A stretch of DNA of 64,000 nucleotides from Synechococcus sp. UW105 (GCF_900473935.1 NZ_UCNN01000012.1:1-64000); one strand, 5' to 3'; positions 1 through 8,171 are shown, counted from the first letter of the stretch. The notes: generated from the letters alone by a model not told the origin. Numbers and translations are program-made.

Positions 1-90
1 GGCGGAGGGGTCTCCGCCAGCGACGCGCTGATAAGCATTGCTGGCGTCAAAACCGTTGAAGAGGTCGCCGTCGAGGTTGAACTCAAGCAT
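1..90 (-). CDS. N-terminal fragment of an unrecognised protein (cut by window start)
   Basis: A minus-strand frame opens with ATG at 90 and runs off the left edge, giving 30 residues beginning MLEFNLDGDLFNGFDASNAY. The frame contains no stop. No Shine-Dalgarno is visible ahead of the ATG; the preceding bases on that strand are pyrimidine-rich. I do not recognise the family from so short a piece. The CRP-like palindrome at 192-213 lies about 100 bases upstream of this start and could control it. Confidence 0.4.
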   Translation of the reverse strand, partial: MLEFNLDGDLFNGFDASNAYQRVAGGDPSA

Positions 91-394
91 GGGAGGAGGT
101 GAGAACGTTGGAGACCGGAGTGGGGTGTGGCCTCTGGATGAACTCAGCTTTTCCGATTTGTTGATTGGGCTTGATGATCGAGATTGAGGCGGGCTGTGAT
201 CTTGCTCACAGCCTGTTTTCGTGCCTCATACATCGGGGTGGTGGAGCACCACACAACCTTCTGAAGATTCAGTCAACGAGCCGCATCCTTTGTTTTCAGT
301 CGATGGCCGTTGCGTTGATTGGGCTCCTGCCCACAGATGATTGGTTGCGCTTGACGTTGGATGGTTGGGGATTTTTCTGAGATGGTGATGCAGC
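91..394. other. 304-bp intergenic region, probable promoter of the left-hand minus-strand gene
   Basis: This stretch lies between the stop of the aminotransferase gene (minus strand) and the start of the cut-off minus-strand gene. It holds two dyads: a perfect TGTGA-N6-TCACA palindrome at 192-213 and a short GTGGTG/CACCAC hairpin at 238-252. A 71-codon open frame on the plus strand (165-380) has no recognisable protein features and is not called. No convincing terminator for the aminotransferase gene is visible. Confidence 0.5.
192..213. promoter_or_regulatory. CRP-type operator palindrome (TGTGA-N6-TCACA)
   Basis: GGCTGTGA at 192-199 and TCACAGCC at 206-213 are exact reverse complements separated by six bases. 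The core matches the TGTGAN6TCACA consensus bound by cAMP-receptor-type regulators, including cyanobacterial SyCRP1-like proteins. It is in a gene-free stretch about 100 bases upstream of the cut-off minus-strand gene. Binding is inferred from the match only. Confidence 0.55.
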
Positions 395-1612
395 TCAGGC
401 CACCATGCGCTCTTGTGTGCTGCTGCTGAGAAGACGCTTCACCACCCTGATGACACGATCCTGCTGTTCCACGCTCAGTTCTGGGAAGATCGGCAAGCTC
501 AGCACTTCACTACAGAGCTGTTCGGTGATGGGCAGGCTGCCAGGTGCAAGCCCGAGGTCGACATAGGCGGGCTGACGGTGGATTGGAATCGGGTAGTAGA
601 TGATCGTGTTCACACCTTGCTCTTGCAGGCTTTGCTTGAGCCAATCCCGCCGATGGCTACTGGGCAGTCCAAAGTTGTTGGCTGCATTACTGCCAAGAGC
701 GGCCTCCGTTTGCTGCGCCTCTGGGCTGAGATTGACGCGCACCACAAATTGATTCCAGCCATGGCCCACGGCAGGATCGGCGGCAGGATCGGGTAATTCC
801 AAGCCTGGTAGGTCTGCTGCTAGCGCCTTGATGTAGCGCGAGGCAATCGCAGCCCGCTTATCCACCCAAGTGCGCAGATGGGGCAGCTTGACGTTGAGCA
901 CCGCTGCCTGCAGGGCATCAAGCCTGCTGTTGTAGCCAAGTTCAGTGTGGAGGTAGCGGCGAGGCATGCCATGCACAGCCAGTTCGCGAATGCGCTGAGC
1001 AAGACCATCGTCATCGCAAGTGACGGCGCCGCCATCGCCTGCTCCGCCCAGGTTCTTGGTGGGGAAGAAGCTGAAGCAGCCCGCATCGCCCCAGCTGCCC
1101 ACCGGTTTGCCGTTCCAGCAGGCACCTGTCGCTTGGGCACAATCCTCAACCACCTGGAGGCTGTGGCGTTGAGCGATCGCCATCAGCGCCTCCATATCGA
1201 CCGGCCGGCCGAAGAGGTGCACGGGCATTAGCGCTTTGGTGTTCGGCGTAATGGCGGCTTCGATCTTGGTGAGATCAATCAGATAGGTGACGGGATCCAC
1301 ATCCACGAACACCGGGGTGGCACCAACCGCACTGATTGCCTCAGCGGTGGCAAAAAAGCTGAAGGAGGCTGTGATCACTTGATCGCCTGCTCCGATGCCG
1401 AGGCCACGCAGGGCAAGGATCAGGGCGTCGGTGCCGCTGTTGCAACCCACGCTATGAGCTGTGCTCACGCAGGTTGAGAAGTCGGTTTCAAACTTCTGGA
1501 TCTCACCGCCGCCGATGTATTGGCCGCTGTGCAACACGCGCAGAATGGCGTCATCCAGCTCAGGCCCCAGATCGGCGAGCTGCTGACTGAGACTGAAGGG
1601 AGGCACCTGCAT
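395..1612 (-). CDS. DegT/DnrJ/EryC1/StrS-family sugar aminotransferase
   Basis: A 405-residue PLP-dependent aminotransferase of the family that aminates nucleotide-linked keto-sugars for surface polysaccharide or glycan synthesis. Visible fold-type I features are the GTDA cofactor loop (residues 60-63), VVEDCAQATGA (154-164, Asp157 pairing with the PLP pyridine nitrogen), and SFFPTKNLGGAGDGG, whose Lys186 is the expected Schiff-base lysine. The C-terminal YYPIPIHRQPAY segment is typical of the family. Length is normal. The start is the ATG at 1612, just before the MQVPPFSL sequence these proteins commonly begin with. The exact sugar substrate cannot be read from the sequence. The redoxin gene upstream is on the same strand, 19 bases away. 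Confidence 0.9.
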   Translation of the reverse strand: MQVPPFSLSQQLADLGPELDDAILRVLHSGQYIGGGEIQKFETDFSTCVSTAHSVGCNSGTDALILALRGLGIGAGDQVITASFSFFATAEAISAVGATPVFVDVDPVTYLIDLTKIEAAITPNTKALMPVHLFGRPVDMEALMAIAQRHSLQVVEDCAQATGACWNGKPVGSWGDAGCFSFFPTKNLGGAGDGGAVTCDDDGLAQRIRELAVHGMPRRYLHTELGYNSRLDALQAAVLNVKLPHLRTWVDKRAAIASRYIKALAADLPGLELPDPAADPAVGHGWNQFVVRVNLSPEAQQTEAALGSNAANNFGLPSSHRRDWLKQSLQEQGVNTIIYYPIPIHRQPAYVDLGLAPGSLPITEQLCSEVLSLPIFPELSVEQQDRVIRVVKRLLSSSTQERMVA

Positions 1613-1631
1613 GCGGGAAACCTTAAGCCGT

Positions 1632-2228
1632 CTACCTAAACCATTGGGGCTCCTCGCCAGGGTGCCACTTGATGTTGCAGCCGAGCGAAGGGTGTTGTTC
1701 CGGATTGGGAGCGTTCCCTTTCAGCACGGCATCCAGGGCGGCGCGTAGGTCGTGGCCATCCAGAGCCCGGTCATTGCCCGGTCGGCTTGCATCCAATTGG
1801 CCTCGGTAGCGCAGGGTCTCGATTCCCTTGTGATCTGGAGCGAACAGATAGAACTCGGGCGTGCAGGCGGCTTGGAGGGCTTTCGCCAGAGTCTGCTTTT
1901 GGTCGAGCAGATAGGGAAAGTGCCAGTGGTTCCTTCGGGCTTGGTCTGCCAGCGCATCAGCTCCGTCCTGGGGATGGGTGATCCAGCTGTTGCTGGCCAC
2001 CCCAAGCAGGCTCACTTGCTGGCCGTAGTCCTGTTCGATTCGGGTCAGTTCTGCTTCGATGTGCTTCACGAACGGGCAGTGACTGCACAGCAGCATCAGC
2101 AGCACGGGACGCGGTGGAAGTTGGCTGCTTTTGATCAGCCCATCGCTCCCCGTGCCTGCGGCCACCGGCAGGGCAAACGCCGGCATTGCACTGGCGAGTG
2201 GAAGCATGGTGGAGGGTGTCAGAACCAT
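1632..2228 (-). CDS. Thioredoxin-like / redoxin family protein
   Basis: A 198-residue protein with a thioredoxin-fold core. PVLLMLLCSHCPFVKHIE holds a CxxC pair (Cys48, Cys51) after a beta strand, followed by GVASNSW, PYLLD and ACTPEFYLF (with the cis-Pro expected opposite the active site). This pattern is that of the AhpC/TSA-like redoxins often annotated as thioredoxin family protein in cyanobacteria, with an unusual CSHC rather than CGPC active site. The first 25 residues are hydrophobic and may be a weak signal or anchor, but there is no clear cleavage site. The role is presumably thiol redox exchange or peroxide handling; the partner is unknown. Confidence 0.8.
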   Translation of the reverse strand: MVLTPSTMLPLASAMPAFALPVAAGTGSDGLIKSSQLPPRPVLLMLLCSHCPFVKHIEAELTRIEQDYGQQVSLLGVASNSWITHPQDGADALADQARRNHWHFPYLLDQKQTLAKALQAACTPEFYLFAPDHKGIETLRYRGQLDASRPGNDRALDGHDLRAALDAVLKGNAPNPEQHPSLGCNIKWHPGEEPQWFR

Positions 2229-2332
2229 GAAACGGCGGCGCTTTGCCCTCAGGATGGTCCGGAATCTGCTGGAGTCGTGTCGTGGCTGTGCAGCGCATCA
2301 CCCCGCCAACCCAACCCGGTGTGGCCTTCCCT

Positions 2333-2875
2333 ATGCGCATGGCGTCCTTGCTGTTCGGGGCTGGGGTGATGCTGGCGCTCACTGCCTGCAACAGCTCTGA
2401 GCCCCGTCCTGCCTGGAAGGTGTTCCCGCTGCAACGCCATCAAGCTCACGACGGTCTGGCGGTGGTCAACCAGCCTGATGGCTACGGCATCCATCTCTAT
2501 CTCGAGACGGATACAACCGACAGGGCTGTCTGCAAGCCGCGCTGGTTGGTCGATCCAGCGCGGCTGTTTAACGGCAATGGCAGCCATCCGTTCTCGTCCG
2601 GTGTGGCAACAAGACAGGAGTTCTTTGCAGCTGTGGGTCGCAAGGATGTGCGCAGTGCCCTAGAGGAACAGCTCAAGGCGTTGTGCATGGCCCGCGAGCC
2701 CCAGGCTCGTTGGCTTTGGATCGAACCTCCGCGTCAGGCTTCAGACGTGAAGCCTCTGCACTTGCCGGCGCTGGAGGAGCACCACCTGCTTACCGATCCC
2801 GGGGAGGAGAATGCGCGTCAGGAGGCGCTGCTGACAAATCCCTCCCAGACCACGGATTCAGCTTCACGCCAGTAA
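2333..2875 (+). CDS. Hypothetical lipoprotein
   Basis: From ATG at 2333 the product (180 residues) begins MRMASLLFGAGVMLALTAC, a short basic end, a hydrophobic stretch and an LTAC lipobox with Cys19 as the lipidation site. This signal decides the start; an upstream in-frame ATG at 2243 would bury it. The rest shows no family I recognise. It includes a conserved-looking GYGIHLYLETD segment and a region rich in Glu, Arg and Pro at the C-terminus. It probably sits in the periplasm on a membrane. Its last 58 bp overlap the end of the convergent photolyase-domain gene. Confidence 0.65.
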   Translation: MRMASLLFGAGVMLALTACNSSEPRPAWKVFPLQRHQAHDGLAVVNQPDGYGIHLYLETDTTDRAVCKPRWLVDPARLFNGNGSHPFSSGVATRQEFFAAVGRKDVRSALEEQLKALCMAREPQARWLWIEPPRQASDVKPLHLPALEEHHLLTDPGEENARQEALLTNPSQTTDSASRQ

Positions 2876-3261
2876 CGGCTGAATCGCCCGAGGCGGGGTG
2901 GGCGCCGGAGTGCCACAAAGGGTTCGGGATCGAGCAGTTCGAGGGGGAGCTGCTCGTCAATCGCATCGGCGATCCGCTCCAGACGGGGATCGACAGGGGT
3001 GCTGCTCACCACGCCATCAGCCTTGTGGCGCTTGGCGAAGGCCATCACTTCGGCTGCGACATCGCCTTTGCGAAGGCTCAGCGGCAGGGCCAGGGCGCTC
3101 TCATAGAGGAAGCCGACGCGTTTGCGGCTGATGCTGGCTTCCCGGATCCAGCCACTGTCGAACACGAACAGGGCCGGGGCTTGGGGCCAGGCGAGCAGGG
3201 CTGGGTTGCGGGGGCCAAGGGCCTCGTCATGAACCCAGAGGACGGGACGTTGAAAGGGCAT
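2818..3261 (-). CDS. Photolyase-like alpha/beta (antenna) domain as a stand-alone protein
   Basis: A 147-residue protein starting MPFQRPVLWVHDEALG (ATG at 3261). Its order of motifs is that of the N-terminal Rossmann-like domain of DNA photolyases/cryptochromes: NPALLAW, ALFVFD, SRKRVGFLYESALALPLSLRKGD, then a VVSSTPVDPRLERIA strand. It ends where that domain would normally link to the FAD-binding half, and no FAD half follows. The FAD-binding half is instead encoded by the gene directly upstream, 7 bases away on the same strand. A longer frame starting at 3408 would overlap that gene and is Pro-rich, so I chose 3261. The two products probably form one complex. Its last 58 bp overlap the convergent lipoprotein gene. 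Confidence 0.65.
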   Translation of the reverse strand: MPFQRPVLWVHDEALGPRNPALLAWPQAPALFVFDSGWIREASISRKRVGFLYESALALPLSLRKGDVAAEVMAFAKRHKADGVVSSTPVDPRLERIADAIDEQLPLELLDPEPFVALRRPPRLGRFSRYWREAESVVWEGFVSSAS

Positions 3262-3268
3262 GGTGGCG

Positions 3269-4213
3269 TCAGCGTTTTGGGCGGGCGGTGGCGGCTGAGG
3301 GCCGGGCAAAGGTGGCGCCTCGCCCCCTCCCATGCGTTCCGCCGGTGTCGTGGCTGGCGGCTGGGGTGGCAAAGAGCTGGTTCTCGAGTTGTGCGTAGCT
3401 GCCTTCAAACGGACAACAGCCCGCGCTGGGGCAATCCGTGCAGAACCGGCCCTGGCTGTATCGCTCCAAGTTGTCGCGGTTAAAGAAATAGGGCTTATGG
3501 CTGAAGCTGCTGGCCACCCATTGCCAACTCAGGTGGTTGCTGGCTGGATCGCCATCCAACAGATGCCTAAGGAACCAGTCGGCCCCTGCTTTCCAGTGCA
3601 CCCGTCGCCAGTGCACCACGTAGGCCGCAAGCCATAGGCGGGCGTGGTTGTGCAGCCAGCCTGTTTCGACCAAGTCTGCTTGGAACCGATCCATACAGGC
3701 CAGTCCGGTCCGCCCTGTGCGGATGTCGTCCGGCACGTTTCGGCCATAAGAGTTCGGATCGTGGCCGGTGTTGAGTTCCTCTTGGTTGTCGTTGATCTGA
3801 TCACCTAGGCCAGTCCACATCCGCTGCCAAAAATCCCGCCAGCCCAGCTCCTTGATCAGCGTCGCTCCGTCTTCGCGCTGCTGGCGGCGCTGGCGCAGTT
3901 GGTCAAAAACCGCCTCACGCACTTCCGCAAGGCTGAGAACGCCGTGACGGATGTATGGCGACAGCTGGGTAACGGCGCCATCGAGATGGTTTCGGCTGCG
4001 CCCGTAACGCTTGGCATTCATCCGTTCCAGCTGCTGTTCGGCTGCATCACGTCCGCCGCGGAGTGGGCTGAGGCCTCCTTCGATCTGCGGAAACAGCTGC
4101 TCCAGATGTTGTGCGAACACGTCTCGGTTAGGGAACTTCCGGGGCAGGTCGTCCTCTGCAACTGCCCAGTTCAGGGGTGGTGGAGCGGGCAGCTGGGTCA
4201 CCGGGTCATCCAC
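3269..4213 (-). CDS. Photolyase/cryptochrome FAD-binding domain protein
   Basis: A 314-residue protein (GTG start at 4213; no ATG is available) that covers only the helical FAD-binding half of the photolyase/cryptochrome family. Visible motifs: LSPYIRHG (84-91), ELGWRDFW (122-129), WLHNHARLW (186-194) and DGDPASNHLSWQWVAS (220-235), all parts of the flavin pocket and DNA-binding face. After KPYFFNRDNLERYS comes FCTDCPSAGCC, a cluster of four cysteines (258, 261, 266, 267) absent from classic CPD photolyases but reminiscent of the iron-sulfur FeS-BCP photolyases. The tail (about residues 285-314) is low-complexity Arg/Ala/Pro. The missing alpha/beta domain is the next gene downstream. Likely role is light-driven DNA repair or blue-light sensing; which one is not decidable here. 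Confidence 0.8.
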   Translation of the reverse strand: MDDPVTQLPAPPPLNWAVAEDDLPRKFPNRDVFAQHLEQLFPQIEGGLSPLRGGRDAAEQQLERMNAKRYGRSRNHLDGAVTQLSPYIRHGVLSLAEVREAVFDQLRQRRQQREDGATLIKELGWRDFWQRMWTGLGDQINDNQEELNTGHDPNSYGRNVPDDIRTGRTGLACMDRFQADLVETGWLHNHARLWLAAYVVHWRRVHWKAGADWFLRHLLDGDPASNHLSWQWVASSFSHKPYFFNRDNLERYSQGRFCTDCPSAGCCPFEGSYAQLENQLFATPAASHDTGGTHGRGRGATFARPSAATARPKR

Positions 4214-4312
4214 CTGACACTGGCTTTCACTCTGTCGTTCTGCAGTTGAAAGCGCGAATGGTCGCAGTGTGGGGGAGAATCACCCGAATTGTTATCCCGC
4301 GGGCACGGCTCG

Positions 4313-5095
4313 ATGCTTCTCGATCTCACCGGCAAGAAGATCCTCGTCACAGGTATTGCCAACAACCGTTCGATTGCCTGGGGGATCGCCCAGCAGCTCA
4401 AGGCCGCTGGTGCCGAGTTGGGCATCACCTATCTGCCGGATGACAAGGGTCGTTTCGAGGCGAAGGTGCGTGAGCTCACCGCTCCGCTTGAGCCCAGCCT
4501 CTTTCTGCCACTGAATGTGCAGGACGCTGACCAAATGGAAACGGTGTTCGCTGAGATCAAGGAGAAGTGGGGCCAGCTGGACGGGCTGGTGCATTGCCTT
4601 GCCTTTGCGGGGAAGGAGGAGTTGATCGGTGATTACAGCGCCACCACGGCTGCAGGCTTTGCCCGTGCTTTGGAGATCAGCGCTTACTCCCTGGCTCCTC
4701 TTTGTGCCTATGCCAAGCCGCTGTTCAGTGAGAAAGCTGGTGTGATCACGCTCTCCTACTTGGGCTCTGAGCGGGCCATCCCGAACTACAACGTCATGGG
4801 TGTGGCTAAGGCGGCTTTGGAAGCCTCCGTGCGTTATCTGGCGGCGGAGCTGGGTCCCGAGAAGCAAGTTCGAGTTAATGCCATCAGTGCTGGCCCGATC
4901 CGCACCCTCGCAAGTTCTGCCATCGGCGGCATCCTCGACATGATTCACAACGTGGAGGAGAAAGCTCCTCTGCGTCGCACCGTCACTCAGATGGAGGTGG
5001 GTGGCACCGCTGCCTTCCTGCTCAGCGATCTTGCTAGCGGGATCTCTGGCCAGACCATCTACGTCGACTCCGGCTACTGCATTAACGGCATGTGA
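4313..5095 (+). CDS. fabI: Enoyl-[acyl-carrier-protein] reductase (NADH)
   Basis: A 260-residue short-chain dehydrogenase catalysing the last reduction of each fatty-acid elongation cycle. The N-terminus [23 protein letters not shown] is the FabI variant of the NAD-binding glycine motif. The catalytic Tyr-x6-Lys is seen in YNVMGVAK, preceded by [10 protein letters not shown], and SAGPIRTLA follows. The start at 4313 is chosen over an ATG at 4289 because homologous proteins begin next to the LLDLTGKK strand. hisB follows on the same strand, separated by about 100 bp that include a long palindrome. The divergent photolyase gene begins 99 bp upstream, so the gap should hold both promoters. Confidence 0.96.
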   Translation: MLLDLTGKKILVTGIANNRSIAWGIAQQLKAAGAELGITYLPDDKGRFEAKVRELTAPLEPSLFLPLNVQDADQMETVFAEIKEKWGQLDGLVHCLAFAGKEELIGDYSATTAAGFARALEISAYSLAPLCAYAKPLFSEKAGVITLSYLGSERAIPNYNVMGVAKAALEASVRYLAAELGPEKQVRVNAISAGPIRTLASSAIGGILDMIHNVEEKAPLRRTVTQMEVGGTAAFLLSDLASGISGQTIYVDSGYCINGM

Positions 5096-5152
5096 TGCGT
5101 TGCCAGCGAGCAGGCATCGGCTGAAGGAGGCTGGTGCCTTTTGCTCTGTTCG

Positions 5153-5182
5153 GCATGATCAGTCAGTACTGACTAATCATGC
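5153..5182. promoter_or_regulatory. 30-bp near-perfect palindrome upstream of hisB
   Basis: GCATGATCAGTCAG (5153-5166), a TA centre, and CTGACTAATCATGC (5169-5182) are reverse complements at 13 of 14 positions. It lies in the fabI-hisB gap, ending 19 bases before the hisB start. There is no run of T after it on either strand, so it does not look like an intrinsic terminator. A dimeric-regulator operator is the simplest reading; the regulator is unknown. The core AGTACT resembles part of the cyanobacterial LexA box, but the match is partial. Confidence 0.5.
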
Positions 5183-5201
5183 GCTTCGGGCGCAGAGGGC
5201 C

Positions 5202-5804
5202 ATGCGCACAGGTGAAGTCCATCGCGTCACCGGTGAAACTGATGTGCGCGTCAGGCTTGGCCTCGACGGCAATGGACGCTGCACGGCCTCGACTGGTGTG
5301 CCTTTCCTGGATCACATGCTCCACCAGATCAGTAGCCATGGGCTGATTGACCTGGAGATTGCTGCTACCGGAGACACGCATATTGATGACCATCACACCA
5401 ATGAGGATGTGGGCATCGCTGTGGGCCAGGCTCTGTCCCAAGCCCTTGGTGATCGCCGCGGCATCCATCGATTCGGACATTTCGTCGCCCCGTTGGACGA
5501 GGCCTTGGTGCAAGTGGCACTGGATTGTTCAGGCAGGCCCCACCTCAGCTTCGGACTGGACATCCCGACCCAGAAGATTGGCTCATACGACACCGAGCTG
5601 GTGAAGGAGTTCTTTGTGGCTGTGGTGAACAATTCAGGTCTCACCTTGCACATACGTCAGCTGGATGGAGTGAATTCGCATCACATCGTGGAGGCTTGTT
5701 TCAAGGCCTTTGCCCGAGCCCTGCGCCTCGCCACCGAGATCGATCCTCGGCGGGCAGGGGCAGTGCCAAGCAGCAAGGGGGTGCTGGAGCAGGCGGGGAG
5801 CTAA
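5202..5804 (+). CDS. hisB: Imidazoleglycerol-phosphate dehydratase
   Basis: A 200-residue cytoplasmic enzyme of histidine biosynthesis, converting imidazole glycerol phosphate to imidazole acetol phosphate. It shows the family's paired metal-binding motifs: [12 protein letters not shown], then [17 protein letters not shown], and in the second half the repeat-related [17 protein letters not shown] and [17 protein letters not shown]. The start at ATG 5202 ([17 protein letters not shown]) gives the normal length; the frame is open further upstream but that part overlaps the palindrome and the end of fabI. A monofunctional HisB, as is usual in cyanobacteria. Confidence 0.96.
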   Translation: MRTGEVHRVTGETDVRVRLGLDGNGRCTASTGVPFLDHMLHQISSHGLIDLEIAATGDTHIDDHHTNEDVGIAVGQALSQALGDRRGIHRFGHFVAPLDEALVQVALDCSGRPHLSFGLDIPTQKIGSYDTELVKEFFVAVVNNSGLTLHIRQLDGVNSHHIVEACFKAFARALRLATEIDPRRAGAVPSSKGVLEQAGS

Positions 5805-5860
5805 CGCCCACGCTTCATAGTCCGTTACGAGAGGATGAATGCCTTGATGCTCGTGCCGTT

Positions 5861-7372
5861 GTGACTGTTGCTCCTGCCACCGCCCGTTTCAATAGGGCTG
5901 ACTGGGCCAGCGCCTTCCGCAACGTTGAGCAGGAGCTCACGCGGGAGAGGGTGCAGGTGGCCAGCGGGAGTGTCCCGGTTGAACTCGATGGCTGTCTTTA
6001 CCGCAACGGGCCGGGTCGGCTTGAACGGGATGGTCATTCCGTGCATCACCCCTTTGATGGCGACGGCATGATCACCGCGATCCAGTTTGGTGCCGGCGAA
6101 GCCCACTGCAGCAACCGCTTCGTACGCACCAAAGGCTGGCAGGAGGAAGAGCAGGCCGGTCGCTTTCTCTATCGGGGTGTTTTCGGCACTCAGAAGCCAG
6201 GTGGTGCACTGGCCAATGCATTCGATCTGCGCCTCAAGAACATTGCCAATACCCATGTGGTGCGATTGGGCGATCAGCTCCTCGCCCTCTGGGAGGCGGC
6301 CGAACCCCACGCGCTAGACCCTGAAAGCCTTGAGACACGCGGGCTGTCGCTGCTCGATGGGGTGCTGAGTCAGGGCGAGGCCTTCAGTGCCCACCCCCGC
6401 TTTGATCCCGGCCATCACGGCAGTCCGCGCATGGTCACGTTTGGGGTGAGCACCGGGCCTCGAAGCACCATCCGTTTGATGGAGTTCGCCACTCAAGACG
6501 ATCCCTCGGCGGCCATCCGGGCCGGAGATCTGCTCTGTGATCGCCGCGACAGCTTCAACGGTTTTGCCTTCCTCCACGATTTCGCCATCACGCCGAACTG
6601 GGCAGTGTTTTTGCAGAACGCCGTGGCGTTCAATCCTCTGCCTTTCGTTATGGGCCAGAAGGGTGCAGCGCAGTGCTTAGCCTCCAAGACCGGCGGCCAA
6701 GCGATGTTCTGGTTGGTGCCGCGGGAGTCAGGGGCTTATGCCGGAGAGCCTCCCCGTCTGGTGCCTGCGCCCGAAGGGTTTGTCTTTCACCACGTCAACG
6801 CCTGGGAGGAGAACGATGCTCTGCTGATCGACAGCATCCACTACAGCGATTTCCCCTCGATTGGGCCGGAGGTGGATTTCCGTGAGGTGGATTTCGACAG
6901 CATTCCTGCCGGTCTGTTGAAGCGGTGTCGCATCGATCTCCCGAGTGGTCAGTGCAGCACTGAGCTGCTTGGAGACCGTTGCTGTGAGTTCGCAATGGTG
7001 CATCCCGACCATCAAGGCCTGCCTGCACGCTTCGCCTGGATGGCGGTGGCGGAGCGGGAGCAGGGCAATGATCCCCTGCAGGCCATTCAAAAGCGGGATG
7101 TTCACACCGGAGAAACGCAGCGATGGAGTGCCGCGCCGCGCGGGTTTGTGAGTGAGCCGATCATGGTGCCCCGCCCAGGCAGTGCAAAGGAAGACGACGG
7201 TTGGGTGCTGGTTCCTGTTTGGAACGGTGCCCGCCAAGCCACTGATCTAGTAATTCTCAGGGCTGACGACCTCCAAGAGCAGGCCGTGCTGGAGCTTCCC
7301 CTGGCGATCCCTCATGGTTTGCATGGCAGCTGGGTGCCTAGTCATGGTTTGACGCAGCCCGGTCATGGTTGA
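5861..7372 (+). CDS. Carotenoid oxygenase (RPE65/CCD family)
   Basis: About 503 residues. The frame is open back into hisB but contains no ATG between the hisB stop and the conserved region, so GTG at 5861 (VTVAPATARFNRADW) is the likely start. It is a seven-bladed propeller non-haem iron dioxygenase that cleaves carotenoids or apocarotenoids. Typical motifs are DGCLYRNGPGRLERDGH, HHPFDGDGMI, and the four segments expected to carry the iron-binding histidines: SAHPRFDP, FLHDFAITPNW, FHHVNAWEE and the C-terminal GLHGSWVP. The substrate is unknown; bacterial members make retinal or other apocarotenals. It follows hisB by 56 bases on the same strand. Confidence 0.88.
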   Translation: MTVAPATARFNRADWASAFRNVEQELTRERVQVASGSVPVELDGCLYRNGPGRLERDGHSVHHPFDGDGMITAIQFGAGEAHCSNRFVRTKGWQEEEQAGRFLYRGVFGTQKPGGALANAFDLRLKNIANTHVVRLGDQLLALWEAAEPHALDPESLETRGLSLLDGVLSQGEAFSAHPRFDPGHHGSPRMVTFGVSTGPRSTIRLMEFATQDDPSAAIRAGDLLCDRRDSFNGFAFLHDFAITPNWAVFLQNAVAFNPLPFVMGQKGAAQCLASKTGGQAMFWLVPRESGAYAGEPPRLVPAPEGFVFHHVNAWEENDALLIDSIHYSDFPSIGPEVDFREVDFDSIPAGLLKRCRIDLPSGQCSTELLGDRCCEFAMVHPDHQGLPARFAWMAVAEREQGNDPLQAIQKRDVHTGETQRWSAAPRGFVSEPIMVPRPGSAKEDDGWVLVPVWNGARQATDLVILRADDLQEQAVLELPLAIPHGLHGSWVPSHGLTQPGHG

Positions 7373-7427
7373 GCAGGATTGTTTGGCCTGGGTTCTCCAG
7401 CATGGGGATGTGGTCTGATCGTTCTCG

Positions 7428-8171
7428 ATGACGATGCTGAGCTTCTGTCCACTCTCTGCCGTGTCTCGACGCACGCTGGGTGCTTGTGCTGGATGGGCTT
7501 TATTGGCTCCGCTTGGGCTTGGGCTGCAGATGTTGCCTGTGGCGCCGATGATGGCTGCGGAGCGCGTTTGCAACGGCACCCTTCTCCAGATCAAGGTGCT
7601 TGAACGCGGCAATGCTGTGAGTGATCGGTTTCGCTTTTCGCTGCGTCTGGAGGCGGAGGCCAGCACCAAGAGTGCAGCGATGAACTTGCTCAATCAGCGG
7701 GTTGATCAGGCTCGTCGGGAGATCAAGCCGTTGGCGATGGGCCGGCTCACGATTCCCGCTCCCCGTCATGACCGCATTGGTGGTGGTGCCGCTGGGCGCC
7801 GTGTCGAACGGGCTAGCACCAGCATCAGCGGTGACGTGAGCCGCCATCGTTACGACGCCCTGATTCAGACCGCTGCTCGGCTTGAAGGGGTGCGTTTGCA
7901 GGGGATGCTCTCCCTCGCATCGAGCAGTGGCAACAAGTCACTGGCTGGTCAGTTGTTGGAGCGGGCTTTGCAGAACGGGCGTGGACGGGCCGAGCTCACG
8001 GCCAACGCCCTTGGCCTGCGGCGGGTTGATTTGCTGCGAATTGATCAGCGAGGGTTTGGTGCCCAGCCGATGGCCATGGCCTCGCGCCAGGCCAGTGAGG
8101 GTTACAACCCTGATGAGGCGCCCAAGCCAAGCCAGACTCTCAGCCTTGATCTCTCGTACTGCCTGAGCTGA
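7428..8171 (+). CDS. SIMPL-domain (DUF541) secreted protein
   Basis: A 247-residue protein with an N-terminal hydrophobic signal (about residues 8-43, ending near MMAAERVCNG). It is followed by a region with the look of the SIMPL/DUF541 fold: LRLEAEASTKSAAMNLLNQRVDQARREIK, then a second repeat beginning STSISGDVSRHRYDALIQTAARLEGV. The periplasmic family includes proteins linked to oxidative stress and signalling, but no enzymatic activity is established. Assignment rests on overall pattern rather than invariant residues. It is followed after 39 bp by an MFS transporter on the same strand. Confidence 0.65.
   Translation: MTMLSFCPLSAVSRRTLGACAGWALLAPLGLGLQMLPVAPMMAAERVCNGTLLQIKVLERGNAVSDRFRFSLRLEAEASTKSAAMNLLNQRVDQARREIKPLAMGRLTIPAPRHDRIGGGAAGRRVERASTSISGDVSRHRYDALIQTAARLEGVRLQGMLSLASSSGNKSLAGQLLERALQNGRGRAELTANALGLRRVDLLRIDQRGFGAQPMAMASRQASEGYNPDEAPKPSQTLSLDLSYCLS

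Noticed and set aside
238-252. GTGGTG-GAG-CACCAC hairpin as a terminator of the aminotransferase gene
   Set aside because: It lies far past the stop and no T run follows on the minus strand.
165-380. 71-codon plus-strand frame in the 91-394 gap
   Set aside because: No Shine-Dalgarno, composition unlike a protein, and it spans both dyads.
3262-3268. Idea that the two photolyase genes are one gene broken by a frameshift
   Set aside because: The domain order is reversed relative to intact photolyases, so joining the frames would not restore a normal enzyme; each gene also has its own start and stop.
2683-3483. Long plus-strand frame covering the photolyase alpha/beta gene
   Set aside because: It is antisense to the photolyase-like genes with no recognisable features, and its start lies inside the lipoprotein gene.
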